Below, piece after piece: positions 33,489-41,576 of a stretch of 42,212 bases of DNA. The DNA is from Pelagibacteraceae bacterium TMED65 (GTDB lineage: Bacteria > Pseudomonadota > Alphaproteobacteria > TMED127), in the NCBI GenBank assembly GCA_002167215.1, contig NHDS01000006.1, forward strand, positions 1 through 42,212, given 5' to 3'. The notes under the pieces are model-generated. The model was given only the letters and a program-made list of their open reading frames with translations, did no database searches and was not told the DNA's origin. The position numbers and the translations under genes were made by a program. Position 1 is the first letter of the stretch, and each line of letters starts with the position of its first letter.

Positions 33489-34238
33489 TCACAACCTAAT
33501 ATCAAAACCAAGCTTTTGAACTGTAGCTTTGACTTCCCGAATACTGTGCCTCTGATAGTGAAAGGCATCCGCTATTGCAATCGCACTTGCACATTCTGTA
33601 AGAGCGATTTCTTTTACGTCGTTCAGAGAACCAATACCACCTGATACAATTAACGGCACTAAAATTTTTTTTCCGACATGATGCAACAAATCCATATCGA
33701 AGCCACTGCGCGTACCTTCCCTGTCGACTGATGTCAGCAAAATTTCACCAGCACCCATGTCGACGCACCTATCAATCCACTCTCTAACCTCAATACCGGA
33801 CTTTTCTCTGCCGTTATTAAAATAGGCCTCCCAAGAAGCTATCCCGACCTTTTTTGCCTCAACAGATAAAACAACGCTTTGGACACCAACTGCCTCCGCA
33901 ATTTCTCTGATAATATTAATATCCTCAATCGCCGCTGAATTTATTGCAAATTTGTCAGCGCCTGACCGCAAAGCTCTGTTTACGTCAGCTCTTGATCTCA
34001 AACCACCGCCGAGCGTAATCGGGATGAAAATATCTTGAGTAATCTTTTCTATGAGGTCAAAAAGGTTATTTCTGCCGTAGAGGCTTGCAACACTATCCAT
34101 AAGAATAATCTCGTCTGCACCACCATGGTAGTAATTCACAGCAAAGGCTGCCGGATCGCCTAAAACTCTCAGGCCCTCTAGTTGAATGCCTTTTATTAAG
34201 TTTTGACCCTTAACATCTAATCGAGGAATTATTCTCAT
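33489..34238 (-). CDS. hisF: HisF-type cyclase subunit of sugar amidination
   Basis: The 249-residue TIM barrel shows HisF hallmarks: RIIPRLDVKGQNLIKG (D8, equivalent to Asp11 of HisF), ITLGGGLRSRADV, LLTSVDREGTRSGFD (D172, equivalent to Asp176) and IVSGGIGSLNDV. The position equivalent to catalytic Asp130 is Glu here (E127 in VVLSVEAKK), which speaks against normal imidazole-glycerol-phosphate cyclase activity. It is expected to act as an ammonia conduit for the WbpG-like enzyme. It lies directly between hisH and the amidotransferase gene, as in Pseudomonas and related clusters. The residue mapping to Asp130 is from memory of the Thermotoga HisF sequence. Confidence 0.88.
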   Translation of the reverse strand: MRIIPRLDVKGQNLIKGIQLEGLRVLGDPAAFAVNYYHGGADEIILMDSVASLYGRNNLFDLIEKITQDIFIPITLGGGLRSRADVNRALRSGADKFAINSAAIEDINIIREIAEAVGVQSVVLSVEAKKVGIASWEAYFNNGREKSGIEVREWIDRCVDMGAGEILLTSVDREGTRSGFDMDLLHHVGKKILVPLIVSGGIGSLNDVKEIALTECASAIAIADAFHYQRHSIREVKATVQKLGFDIRL

Positions 34239-34259
34239 ATTACGAAATAACTATTTGTT

Positions 34260-35570
34260 TCAATATGGAGTGGCTCGCAACCGCCAGCGGTCATTTTCAA
34301 GGCACCAAATGTGAGGTGAACGAAAGCTGTTACATAATTCGATAAAATATTCATTGTTCATCATTGGCTGCTCAAACATTTTTGATGCTTTAGGAAATTC
34401 ATCTGGTGGAAGCGATAGATACTCATATATCTCGGTTGCAAACCTCTTGGGAAACTCGTGGTCATATCGTTTCACCAAAGCCAGCGCTTCTTCCCTATTA
34501 ATATCACCCGATCTGACTTCTTGAGATGCGTCGTATGTAGCTCTACCTATCCCAAATTTCACACCAGTGGTATAATAATGGAAATCATCAATTTTATCGT
34601 CTATGCTATTATATTTAGAATATGTTCCGGGTGTTCGCTCAGGGGATGGCTGAAAGCCACCGTTTTCTACGCTGTAGTAAAAGCAAGATTGCGGGTGCCA
34701 CTTCAGATAATACCCGAGATAATGGGTCTCTATACCTAGTTTTTTAACAGTTTCAATGCTCTGCGGTAAATAAAAATGCAAATCGGATAATGTTAAACCG
34801 AATTCACTTTGCAAATCAGCTAAAGAAACGCCTCCAAAAGAAATGTTTGACCAATCACTGGTTGATGAAAAAGCAATGTCACGCTTTGCGTCGTTGTATG
34901 ATCGTGATGGGTTTCCATACTCGGCTTCATTTTCACCATAAAAAATCAACGGTATGTCATATTTTTCAGCAATTTTACTTGCTATTGTTTTTTGCCCAAT
35001 CATAAAGGGCTGAAATGGGTGAAGCAAAACCTCCGTTGCGAGCCTTGTGAGAACCCTATGCGTTCGCTTACTTGGTGTTATCAAGATATTGTCGAACCCT
35101 GCATTGATCCAAGCTTGATGATTCCGCCAACCCCAATCAGTAAACATGTTGGGAGCCCAAGTGACTGTTATCGGATTCATGTCCATTTCAAATTTTAGAA
35201 AATGCGCAGCATAAAAACTGTCTTTACCACCACTTCCTGGAACTACACAATCATAACGCTCTCGTTTTCTGCACCTAAACTTATCACATAATGCTCTTAG
35301 TTCATCCAGACGAGATTTCCAATCAACTGTAGCCTTTAGTTCTGCAACGAGGCATGCATCACAAACTCCATCAGCATTAAATGTGATTGTAGATTTTTTA
35401 TCTACTGATTTGCTCAAAAATTCTACGGTTGAATTTGGCCTCTGATTTGACATAACACATCTGGTACAAAAATTTATATCAGTTGGAAGCCCATATTTAA
35501 CGGATGGTTGTTCGACAGAAACGCCAAAATCATCCAATTTTATTATCTTCGAACGCCTTATAACATCCAT
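34260..35570 (-). CDS. wbpG: N-acetyl sugar amidotransferase (WbpG/PseA/LegA-like)
   Basis: From the ATG at 35570 this is 436 residues. A zinc-type pair of Cys motifs (CTRC at 35-38, CDAC at 70-73) precedes a PP-loop ATPase motif, VPGSGGKDSFYAAH (110-123). The later parts match WbpG/PseA-type enzymes (for example PFMIGQKTIASKIAEKY and HYLGYYLKWHPQ). It uses ATP and ammonia from HisH/HisF to turn an acetamido group into an acetamidino group. The target could be ManNAc3NAcA, as with WbpG (WbpA, B, D and I-like genes are in the window), or one of the nonulosonic acids, as with PseA and PtmG. A TTG start at 35576 is possible. The gene starts 2 nt after the CMP-synthetase stop. Confidence 0.9.
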   Translation of the reverse strand: MDVIRRSKIIKLDDFGVSVEQPSVKYGLPTDINFCTRCVMSNQRPNSTVEFLSKSVDKKSTITFNADGVCDACLVAELKATVDWKSRLDELRALCDKFRCRKRERYDCVVPGSGGKDSFYAAHFLKFEMDMNPITVTWAPNMFTDWGWRNHQAWINAGFDNILITPSKRTHRVLTRLATEVLLHPFQPFMIGQKTIASKIAEKYDIPLIFYGENEAEYGNPSRSYNDAKRDIAFSSTSDWSNISFGGVSLADLQSEFGLTLSDLHFYLPQSIETVKKLGIETHYLGYYLKWHPQSCFYYSVENGGFQPSPERTPGTYSKYNSIDDKIDDFHYYTTGVKFGIGRATYDASQEVRSGDINREEALALVKRYDHEFPKRFATEIYEYLSLPPDEFPKASKMFEQPMMNNEYFIELCNSFRSPHIWCLENDRWRLRATPY

Positions 35571-35572
35571 AT

Positions 35573-36253
35573 TCAATTTTCCACTTGTCCAAAACGGTAT
35601 ATTTTCTCTGCCTCTAACCAGTCTTCTTTTGTGTCTATGTCCACAGACTCATTAGCCGACATCAAAAGTGCTCGAGTACCAAAACCGACAAACTTTTGAT
35701 TTTTGACGAACCAACTCCGTAAAAAAAGATATATTGCACCGTTTACAGACACAATTTTAGGTGCGGAGGATACGTTGCCAGCTTGCACATTTAATAACAA
35801 ATTTTCTTCAATGACATACCGCAATGATGGATTTGCTGGCCGCCGTGATACACTGACAACGGATGGAGCAGATAATTGTTCCATCAGGTGAAACGCGGAA
35901 ACAATATGATTTGATTTACGAAGCGGAGACGTTGGCTGCAGAAGCATAATCCTGTTAGCATTTGGTATTTTTTTGAGGCAGTGGTTTACCACCGAATGGC
36001 TGGTGGCATCATCTTTGGCCAAACAAGATGGACGAATAAAAGGTATAGACGCCCCAAATTTCTCAGATATCGCCGCAATTTCAGGGCAATCAGTGCTTAC
36101 TATTACTTTATCGAATTTGTTTGATCCTAATGCAGCCTCTATGGTCCAAGCAATTAGAGGTTTTCCACAAAACAACCGCTTATTTTTTGATGGAATACGC
36201 TTTGAGCCGCCGCGTGCTGTTATCAAAGCCAAATTACACAATGCGCTGACCAT
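35573..36253 (-). CDS. legF: CMP-nonulosonic acid cytidylyltransferase (NeuA/LegF-like)
   Basis: This protein has 226 residues from the ATG at 36253, or a few more from TTG 36268. The N-terminal CTP-binding motif is LITARGGSKRIPSKNKR, followed by DKVIVSTDCPEIA, MLLQPTSPLR and ESVDIDTKEDW. It activates a 9-carbon acid with CMP. It is a free-standing enzyme, in contrast to the SpsF-type fusion at 12101-14161, so each synthase has its own activating enzyme. It is probably LegF for the legI-linked route, since it lies in the same transcription unit. The start overlaps the upstream gene by 20 nt. NeuA for sialic acid itself is the alternative. Confidence 0.88.
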   Translation of the reverse strand: MVSALCNLALITARGGSKRIPSKNKRLFCGKPLIAWTIEAALGSNKFDKVIVSTDCPEIAAISEKFGASIPFIRPSCLAKDDATSHSVVNHCLKKIPNANRIMLLQPTSPLRKSNHIVSAFHLMEQLSAPSVVSVSRRPANPSLRYVIEENLLLNVQAGNVSSAPKIVSVNGAIYLFLRSWFVKNQKFVGFGTRALLMSANESVDIDTKEDWLEAEKIYRFGQVEN

Positions 36254-37457
36254 ATTTTTTAATTGCAAAATATTGAAGGAGATCTGTTAAGCCCTCGTCT
36301 GGCTCATTTAGACTGGTTCTGTTTACCCTTCCTTCATTGACCAGTCTCTTGAGTTCAGATGTAAAAAGCTTGTCATCATAATAGACATATGAGTCTACAA
36401 ACTCAGGCCGAATTGAATTGTTTCCTGCCAACTTCCTCACACCATCAGAGTATTTTCCAAACTCCATAGTCCGACAGCCGGCATGCCAAGCATCAGGGAT
36501 AGCATAACTAAATGAATTGCAAATCGTAACACAACATACCCTCCCTAAAACACCCGAGTGCATTTCCGTAAGATAAACTTTCTCGTGCTTGCTTTCTCGA
36601 ATTGCTTCCATCATTGCACCAACGTCCGTTATTGGGTGCCTTTTTACGAAAACCGCCCTGTCAGGAAACTCACTCCACAATATTTTTAGAGTTTTCTTGA
36701 AATACAGAAGCGGACAGTCCAACGATTCAGAGATAGTTGACTGAGTGAGGTTGCTTACCAATATCGCAAACGACCTTCCATCATTTTCAATTCCTGCCCT
36801 AGACATTTCATTTTGATCGAAATAGTCGGAATGTCGTTCTAACGTTGCGATCCAAATGGGAAGAAGGCGCGTTGACCTTATGTGAAATCTAGGTAGCCCG
36901 TATTTTTTTGCGTCAACAAATTTTGACCAGTAGCCATCAAAAGTTACATAGACTCCTCTAGATTTTGCGGAAGTTTCAAATATCCTCTTTCGAGCCACGT
37001 TATCCGCCGCATCAACCAGAGGTGATGAGCCCCAACAATTTTGCTGAAAATAAATAAATCGTTTAGGCGCTATATTTGTTAGCCAGGACAACTTAGGATT
37101 ATCAAAAAACTTGAAGTGGATTACTTTTGCATCATGGAACATCACATATATTAACGTAAAAGCTAAGTTGATTACTTTGGCAAGTTTACTTTCAACAGAC
37201 AAATTTCCAAGAAATTTTCTGAAAAGTGGCATTTTTAATTCGCCAATGTATGACAATTTACCAAGATCGTTGATAACAGTCTTCAAAACAACATTACTAT
37301 TTATGGTGTCCAAAGTTTTGGGTGATCCCGCGCAAAAGAAGCGAAATCTTAGACTGGGGTTACGATTTTTTAGCTCCATCAAAAATGGCAATATAGTGTC
37401 AACACTGACGAGTTTATCATTTAAAAAAATTATCACCATCAGGGCATCAATCCTCAT
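36234..37457 (-). CDS. Putative glycosyltransferase / capsule-modification-like protein
   Basis: The 407-residue protein has no clear family. A short hydrophobic run (VINLAFTLIYVMF, near 94-106) and a GT-B-like C-terminal part are seen: FPDRAVFVKRHPITDVGAMM, then TICNSFSYAIPDAWHAGCRTMEFG. The 'KRHP' and 'S-x-x-x-x-x-A-W-x-x-G' pattern resembles donor sites of KpsS-like and sialyltransferase-like capsule proteins. It lies directly before the CMP-NulO synthetase gene, so transfer of that CMP-sugar is a plausible job, by location only. A 196-nt gap separates it from the SDR gene upstream. It has no signal peptide. Confidence 0.6.
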   Translation of the reverse strand: MRIDALMVIIFLNDKLVSVDTILPFLMELKNRNPSLRFRFFCAGSPKTLDTINSNVVLKTVINDLGKLSYIGELKMPLFRKFLGNLSVESKLAKVINLAFTLIYVMFHDAKVIHFKFFDNPKLSWLTNIAPKRFIYFQQNCWGSSPLVDAADNVARKRIFETSAKSRGVYVTFDGYWSKFVDAKKYGLPRFHIRSTRLLPIWIATLERHSDYFDQNEMSRAGIENDGRSFAILVSNLTQSTISESLDCPLLYFKKTLKILWSEFPDRAVFVKRHPITDVGAMMEAIRESKHEKVYLTEMHSGVLGRVCCVTICNSFSYAIPDAWHAGCRTMEFGKYSDGVRKLAGNNSIRPEFVDSYVYYDDKLFTSELKRLVNEGRVNRTSLNEPDEGLTDLLQYFAIKKYGQRIV

Positions 37458-37653
37458 AAAATGTTTGTATAAATCATAAAGATGATTAAATATCGCCTCA
37501 TAAACTCATAGATTTTTCATTAAGATTTTCATGCAACACAAATCTTTAAAACTTTCCTTATGTTCTGTTCAATTTTTTCTTTAATTAGTCTGAATAGATC
37601 AGGTTATTCAATTGAACCTTAAATTTTCAGTTATCTAATAAACTTCAACCAAT

Positions 37654-38616
37654 TCAAAATACGTTGTCCCTATACCATGCGTATGTTTTTTTTAAGCCTA
37701 ATTCTAGTGGCGTATGGCTGGAAAAATTACAGAGGGAATAGCATTTTTTCATATCGGGGACTCTCCGTGTTGGAGATCCCTCTGTTGGTGGCAAGCCAAC
37801 CACATTTAATTTTTTTCCCACTATTCCCATTAATAAATTTGCTAATTCACCAATTTGTATCTCTGGCCTCTCGGAGCCTATATTGACGGTCTCTCCAATG
37901 ACATTTTTAGAAAACATAAGTTTTTCTATCATTTCTGCAGCGTCATCTGCGAAACAAAATGTCCTAGAATGATCCATAGAAAAAACCTCAATTTCACCTG
38001 AAATATTTTCATGAATTTTTCTGAGAAGTTGTGGAATAACATGACGCTCCCCCATTCGGGGGCCGTATATGTTGTGCGGCCTTATTATTAAATGAGGCAA
38101 TCCAAGTGATTGTACAATAGCTTCACCATATACCTTCGATAGCATGTAGCTCGTTCTCGGCAAACTCGTGTCTGGGATAATAATTTTTGATTGCTCAACT
38201 GTTGGGAAGTTCAACTCCCCAGCAATCTCTGTTCCAGCGTAAACCTCGCTTGTAGAAGCAAAAACAAATTTTTGTAGGCATCGTTGTCGCTCGGCAAGTT
38301 CAGCTACGTTAATCGTTAACTCTACATTGTGGGCAAGTGTTTTTTTAGGGTTTTTCAAAACGTACTCCACCCCCAGCAATGCCGCAAAATGGACTATGTG
38401 GGTGAAGTCATCGTCTAATTTTTCCAACTGTGCGCTGTCCAAACAATCGATTTCCAGGAATTTTGCATTTGGGTGAGCTACTAAGTTATGCCAGTCTTTA
38501 TCATTTTGATTTGGCTCACTCAAATCAGCCATATAAACAATGTGACCAGCTTTCAATAAGTTTTGGCAAAGATGAGAGGCAATAAAACCAGCCGCGCCTG
38601 TTACAATTACTTTCAT
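37654..38616 (-). CDS. NAD-dependent NDP-sugar epimerase/dehydratase (extended SDR)
   Basis: The 320-residue extended SDR has the glycine motif TGAAGFIASHL. Its active site has FASTSEVYAG (S121-S123 region) and the Y157-x3-K161 pair in SYMLSKVYGEA, then IRPHNIYGPRMGERHVIPQ. The tail EGSPTRRVPDMKKCY resembles UDP-glucuronate decarboxylase or GalE-like enzymes. It uses bound NAD(H) to epimerise, dehydrate or decarboxylate a nucleotide sugar. I cannot fix which reaction. It follows the UDP-sugar 6-dehydrogenase gene by 2 nt, so its substrate may be the UDP-uronic acid made there. A role as 4,6-dehydratase for the Leg route is less likely because the LegB hallmarks I recall are absent. Confidence 0.82.
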   Translation of the reverse strand: MKVIVTGAAGFIASHLCQNLLKAGHIVYMADLSEPNQNDKDWHNLVAHPNAKFLEIDCLDSAQLEKLDDDFTHIVHFAALLGVEYVLKNPKKTLAHNVELTINVAELAERQRCLQKFVFASTSEVYAGTEIAGELNFPTVEQSKIIIPDTSLPRTSYMLSKVYGEAIVQSLGLPHLIIRPHNIYGPRMGERHVIPQLLRKIHENISGEIEVFSMDHSRTFCFADDAAEMIEKLMFSKNVIGETVNIGSERPEIQIGELANLLMGIVGKKLNVVGLPPTEGSPTRRVPDMKKCYSLCNFSSHTPLELGLKKTYAWYRDNVF

Positions 38617-38618
38617 TT

Positions 38619-40061
38619 TCAGCCCCTTCCTGCACCATAAAATTGGACTCCCATGGCTTTCAGTGTAATTATCTGCTCATCGCTAAGAACTTTATCACAG
38701 TCATAAATCATAGCATTCACGCCATTTAACCAACGGCGGAAATTTAAATTTCGGTAAGTTTTATGCGGAACACAAAACACGATCACGTCATATTCAAGGT
38801 CTTCTGGCAATCCAGGATCTATCGTTATGTTAACCTCGTTCCAGTATTTAAAGTTGGGATCATGAACGTCAATTTTAATACCCCTTTTCACTGCTTCTTG
38901 ATAGAAAATTTCTGATGCTGAGTGCCTTGTGTCATCGACTTCTGAACGATAGGCAACACCCAGCATTAACATAGTTATTTCTTCAGGTTTTTTATTTACT
39001 AGTTCAAGAATACGGATCAGGTTTCGTACAGGCATTTTGTGATTTGTTTCCATTGCCATATTTGCAAATGGAAACTTTACGCTTTCACTTTTAAAAAAAG
39101 CATCATTTGCGATCTGTCCAAAGTAGGGGTCTTTAGTTAAACAATAACCACCCACACCAAAACCTGGTTGGCGCATATTGGAATGTGTCGGCCGATCTCT
39201 TATAGCTTCAATAATTTCGAAAATATCTATACCAACATTCTCAGCAAAAATACCCCACTCATCAATCAATGCGATGTTGACCGCTCTATAGGTATTTTCC
39301 ATTATTTTAGCCGTTTCAGAGGCCGTTGTTGATGACAGCCGCCTGAGTGGAAATTGTTGCGTATCAACAATTTTTTCTAAGAATGCCTGACAGGTATTAG
39401 ATGCCCTTTCACTGATACCCGCATAGACGCGCCAATAATTGACAATAGAGTTCAAATAATCTGGCCCCGGCATGACCCTCTCGTAAGAATGCGCAAGCAA
39501 AATATTATTTGGATCGAGCCCCCGTTTTTTAAAGCCATCCATTAGGGTCGGCAAAACAACAAACTCGCAAGTCCCAGGAGGCACAGTTGTCTCAACAATT
39601 ATCAATGTGTCCTGCCCAACATGTTCACCAATCGTTTCGATAGCAGAAATATAACTGTTAAAAGCCGCGACGGGCGGTCTACTGGCGAAGTCTACGTCAA
39701 GGTTCACATCGACAACAACAATGTCGGCTAATTGGAATGCTCTACTATTGGTTGTTGCCGCTAAATTCCCTCGAGAGCGACACACCTTTGTTGCCGCCTC
39801 AATGGTTGTATCACCGGACTGAAATGGGAAAAAACCGCTCATAATTGATTGCACGCGTTGTTTGCCGTCAGCCGAGGGTAAATCCACACCTAGAACGTCG
39901 AAAATCTCTTCACCAGAGTCATCTTTTGCTAGTGCAACAGCAACAGACATCGCCGCACCCACAAACCCAAGTCCCTGCACACAAACAAGCGGCCTGCCAG
40001 AGCCTGAACTCAAACCAAATTCATCTCGTTTTAAGTAACAGAAATCTCTCCTAGTCGGCAT
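38619..40061 (-). CDS. wbpA: UDP-HexNAc/UDP-glucose 6-dehydrogenase family (WbpA/WecC-like)
   Basis: The 480-residue protein has the N-terminal NAD motif VQGLGFVGAAM (28-38), then IIVETTVPPGTCE, the lysine-containing segment AKIMENTYRAVNIALIDEWG (251-270) and the catalytic cysteine C307 in FGVGGYCLTKDP. 'GGYCLTKDP' is typical of the UDP-GlcNAc and UDP-ManNAc dehydrogenases. It oxidises C6 twice to give a UDP-uronic acid. WbpB-, WbpD- and WbpI-like genes elsewhere in the window make UDP-GlcNAc as substrate likely. The N-terminal 22 residues (MPTRRDFCYLKRDE) extend beyond usual family starts. The ATG overlaps the stop of the aldo/keto reductase gene by 11 nt. Confidence 0.88.
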   Translation of the reverse strand: MPTRRDFCYLKRDEFGLSSGSGRPLVCVQGLGFVGAAMSVAVALAKDDSGEEIFDVLGVDLPSADGKQRVQSIMSGFFPFQSGDTTIEAATKVCRSRGNLAATTNSRAFQLADIVVVDVNLDVDFASRPPVAAFNSYISAIETIGEHVGQDTLIIVETTVPPGTCEFVVLPTLMDGFKKRGLDPNNILLAHSYERVMPGPDYLNSIVNYWRVYAGISERASNTCQAFLEKIVDTQQFPLRRLSSTTASETAKIMENTYRAVNIALIDEWGIFAENVGIDIFEIIEAIRDRPTHSNMRQPGFGVGGYCLTKDPYFGQIANDAFFKSESVKFPFANMAMETNHKMPVRNLIRILELVNKKPEEITMLMLGVAYRSEVDDTRHSASEIFYQEAVKRGIKIDVHDPNFKYWNEVNITIDPGLPEDLEYDVIVFCVPHKTYRNLNFRRWLNGVNAMIYDCDKVLSDEQIITLKAMGVQFYGAGRG

Positions 40062-40962
40062 GCTTTTTCCAATGTTGAGGATTTAATTTTTGGCTATCGT
40101 GATGCCTCAATTCATCAAGCAGTGACGCAGGCAAATCAAATTTGTCTAGAGGATTAGGAATAACATTCCAAGCGATGAGCTGCTCATGCGTATCCACACC
40201 TAAAACAAGATTATTTATTCCTGCTTCAGCGAGGGCAACAGACATTGCAAACTCATGTACCGACGCATTTTGACGTCTTAGCGAAAAAAAGAGTTTTTCC
40301 GCAATGCCCGCATTTCGCTCCCCCAATTCATGAAGTCTGTTTCTCGATTGCAACAGCAACCCCTGCAAAAAAACCGACCGCGCCATCACTGTTTTGCCTC
40401 GATTTGACAGTAACTCAATCACGCCGTTTCGTCCAAAAGCTTGGTTAAACGCATTAAATGGCAATTGGACCATTGCGCAAGTCTCAATCGTTGACGCTAC
40501 ACGAGCAGAGTCTTCTTGGTAAACCGATGCCCCCCAGCATGATAGTCTTTTGGTTTTGACTTCGATGTTTAGCTGTTTGACAACTTCATCACGATAAATG
40601 TCGGCCTCACGATGAAGCAGTAGCGACAAAGATCTACAGTTATCAAGCAAATGAAACGGGCTGTCTTCAAACCAATTTCCAATGCAGGGCCTCACACTCT
40701 CTATCTCTAGCGGAATATTTTTAATCTTGCTGATAATATGAAAACACTTTGCCGGGTTGGCTTTCATATATTTTGCCAAACGCATCTCAGCCAGACCATA
40801 ATCTGGCGATGTATCAAGCGTTGTAATTCCCATTTCCCATGCTGCATCAAGTATTCTAAAAGCTTCGGCCTCTGGCATGAGTTCATTGGCCCATCGACCA
40901 ACTCCATAGGGCATACCAAGCTGCACAGTTCCGAGAATTATTTTAGAAAATTGATTTTCCAT
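40051..40962 (-). CDS. Aldo/keto reductase family oxidoreductase
   Basis: The 303-residue protein is an AKR: ILGTVQLGMPYGVGRW near the start, TLDTSPDYGLAE (the D and Y of the AKR tetrad), SKIK (tetrad lysine) and LLLHRE (tetrad histidine). AKRs of this sort are found next to NeuA-type genes in surface-glycan clusters, where they reduce sugar or aldehyde intermediates with NADPH. The real substrate is unknown. It is the first gene of the biosynthetic operon, starting at ATG 40962, 18 nt after an ops-like element, so it should be the first gene under RfaH-like antitermination. The C-terminal tail is lysine- and histidine-rich. Length is standard for the family. Confidence 0.8.
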   Translation of the reverse strand: MENQFSKIILGTVQLGMPYGVGRWANELMPEAEAFRILDAAWEMGITTLDTSPDYGLAEMRLAKYMKANPAKCFHIISKIKNIPLEIESVRPCIGNWFEDSPFHLLDNCRSLSLLLHREADIYRDEVVKQLNIEVKTKRLSCWGASVYQEDSARVASTIETCAMVQLPFNAFNQAFGRNGVIELLSNRGKTVMARSVFLQGLLLQSRNRLHELGERNAGIAEKLFFSLRRQNASVHEFAMSVALAEAGINNLVLGVDTHEQLIAWNVIPNPLDKFDLPASLLDELRHHDSQKLNPQHWKKHAD

Positions 40963-40979
40963 GGACCATAAAATGTAAC

Positions 40980-40991
40980 CATGCTACCGCA
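40980..40991 (-). promoter_or_regulatory. ops-like element (RfaH recruitment site) in the operon leader
   Basis: On the minus strand the leader reads TGCGGTAGCATG, identical in 10 of 12 positions to the core of the E. coli ops element GGCGGTAGCGTG. It lies 18 nt before the first biosynthetic gene (aldo/keto reductase) and just downstream of an RfaH-like gene, which is the arrangement expected for RfaH control of long polysaccharide operons. A second, looser copy of the GGTAG half (about 41011-41016) lies upstream, as in JUMPstart sequences. I found no other GCGGTAGC on the minus strand. I see no clear promoter in the 110-nt leader. Confidence 0.65.
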
Positions 40992-41072
40992 GTGTGGGTG
41001 AAACATAGTCTACCACACCTAACCTATTTTTTACAGGCACCGAAAAGCAACTGCTATTTTGCCGGCATCACA

Positions 41073-41567
41073 TTAAGTGCCAACAACCGCATCACGGCCA
41101 ATCTGCCCATGGACAAAATGTCCAAGCATTTGAAGCAGAACCGTCACCCGGTTACCAGGATCCAGCCGTAACAACTTTCCAATTTTACCAGCCATTGGGC
41201 CAGATAATATCTCAACGTGTTGACCCAGTTTCAGATCGTCATGATCAGCCTCGACAAGCCCATCCATATTTTCAGTCGCCTTTAGCGCTGTCATGAACGC
41301 ACTGTCAACAACCGAAGGCACCTGCCCGAAGCTGACGATATGACTGACGCCAACCGTCCCATTAATGGCGCGCCATCTGGCTGTCTCAAGATCTAAATTG
41401 ATAAATAAATAGCCTGGAAACAACGGGCGCCGGACACGCTTTGTCTGGCGCGCATGCCTGATGATCCGCTCGATACAGGGCAACCACACGTCAAAACCTT
41501 GCCTCTCAAGATGCGATACAGCCAGGTTTTCACGATTAGGTTGTGTTTGCACGGCGTACCAATTCAT
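41073..41567 (-). CDS. rfaH: RfaH/NusG-like transcription antiterminator
   Basis: The 164-residue protein begins NWYAVQTQPNRENLAVSHLE. The NGN domain (1-100) has RRPLFPGYLFINLDLE (46-61) and NGTVGVSHIVSFG, closely matching RfaH. The KOW domain (115-150) has GQHVEILSGPMAGKIGKLL. RfaH joins RNA polymerase paused at ops elements and stops premature termination within long operons for LPS, capsule and toxins. This one is shorter at the C-terminus than housekeeping NusG and lies directly upstream of a long glycan operon with an ops-like site in its leader. It is almost certainly the operon's own antiterminator. It is preceded by the winged-helix regulator, with 9 nt between them. Confidence 0.9.
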   Translation of the reverse strand: MNWYAVQTQPNRENLAVSHLERQGFDVWLPCIERIIRHARQTKRVRRPLFPGYLFINLDLETARWRAINGTVGVSHIVSFGQVPSVVDSAFMTALKATENMDGLVEADHDDLKLGQHVEILSGPMAGKIGKLLRLDPGNRVTVLLQMLGHFVHGQIGRDAVVGT

Positions 41568-41576
41568 CTGCCAGTC

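Noticed and set aside
32834..34238. hisH and hisF as part of a histidine biosynthesis operon
   Set aside because: No other his gene is present, HisF has Glu at the Asp130 position, and the pair flanks a WbpG-type amidotransferase.
37458..37653. Promoter in the 196-nt gap before the 36234 gene
   Set aside because: There are several TTGAA-type boxes but no convincing -10 at a proper distance; only a short palindrome TTCAATTGAA is clear.
41020..41072. Terminator between the RfaH-like gene and the operon leader
   Set aside because: A partial hairpin (AAAATAGC/GCTTTT) exists but with a bulge and without a following T-run in the direction of transcription.
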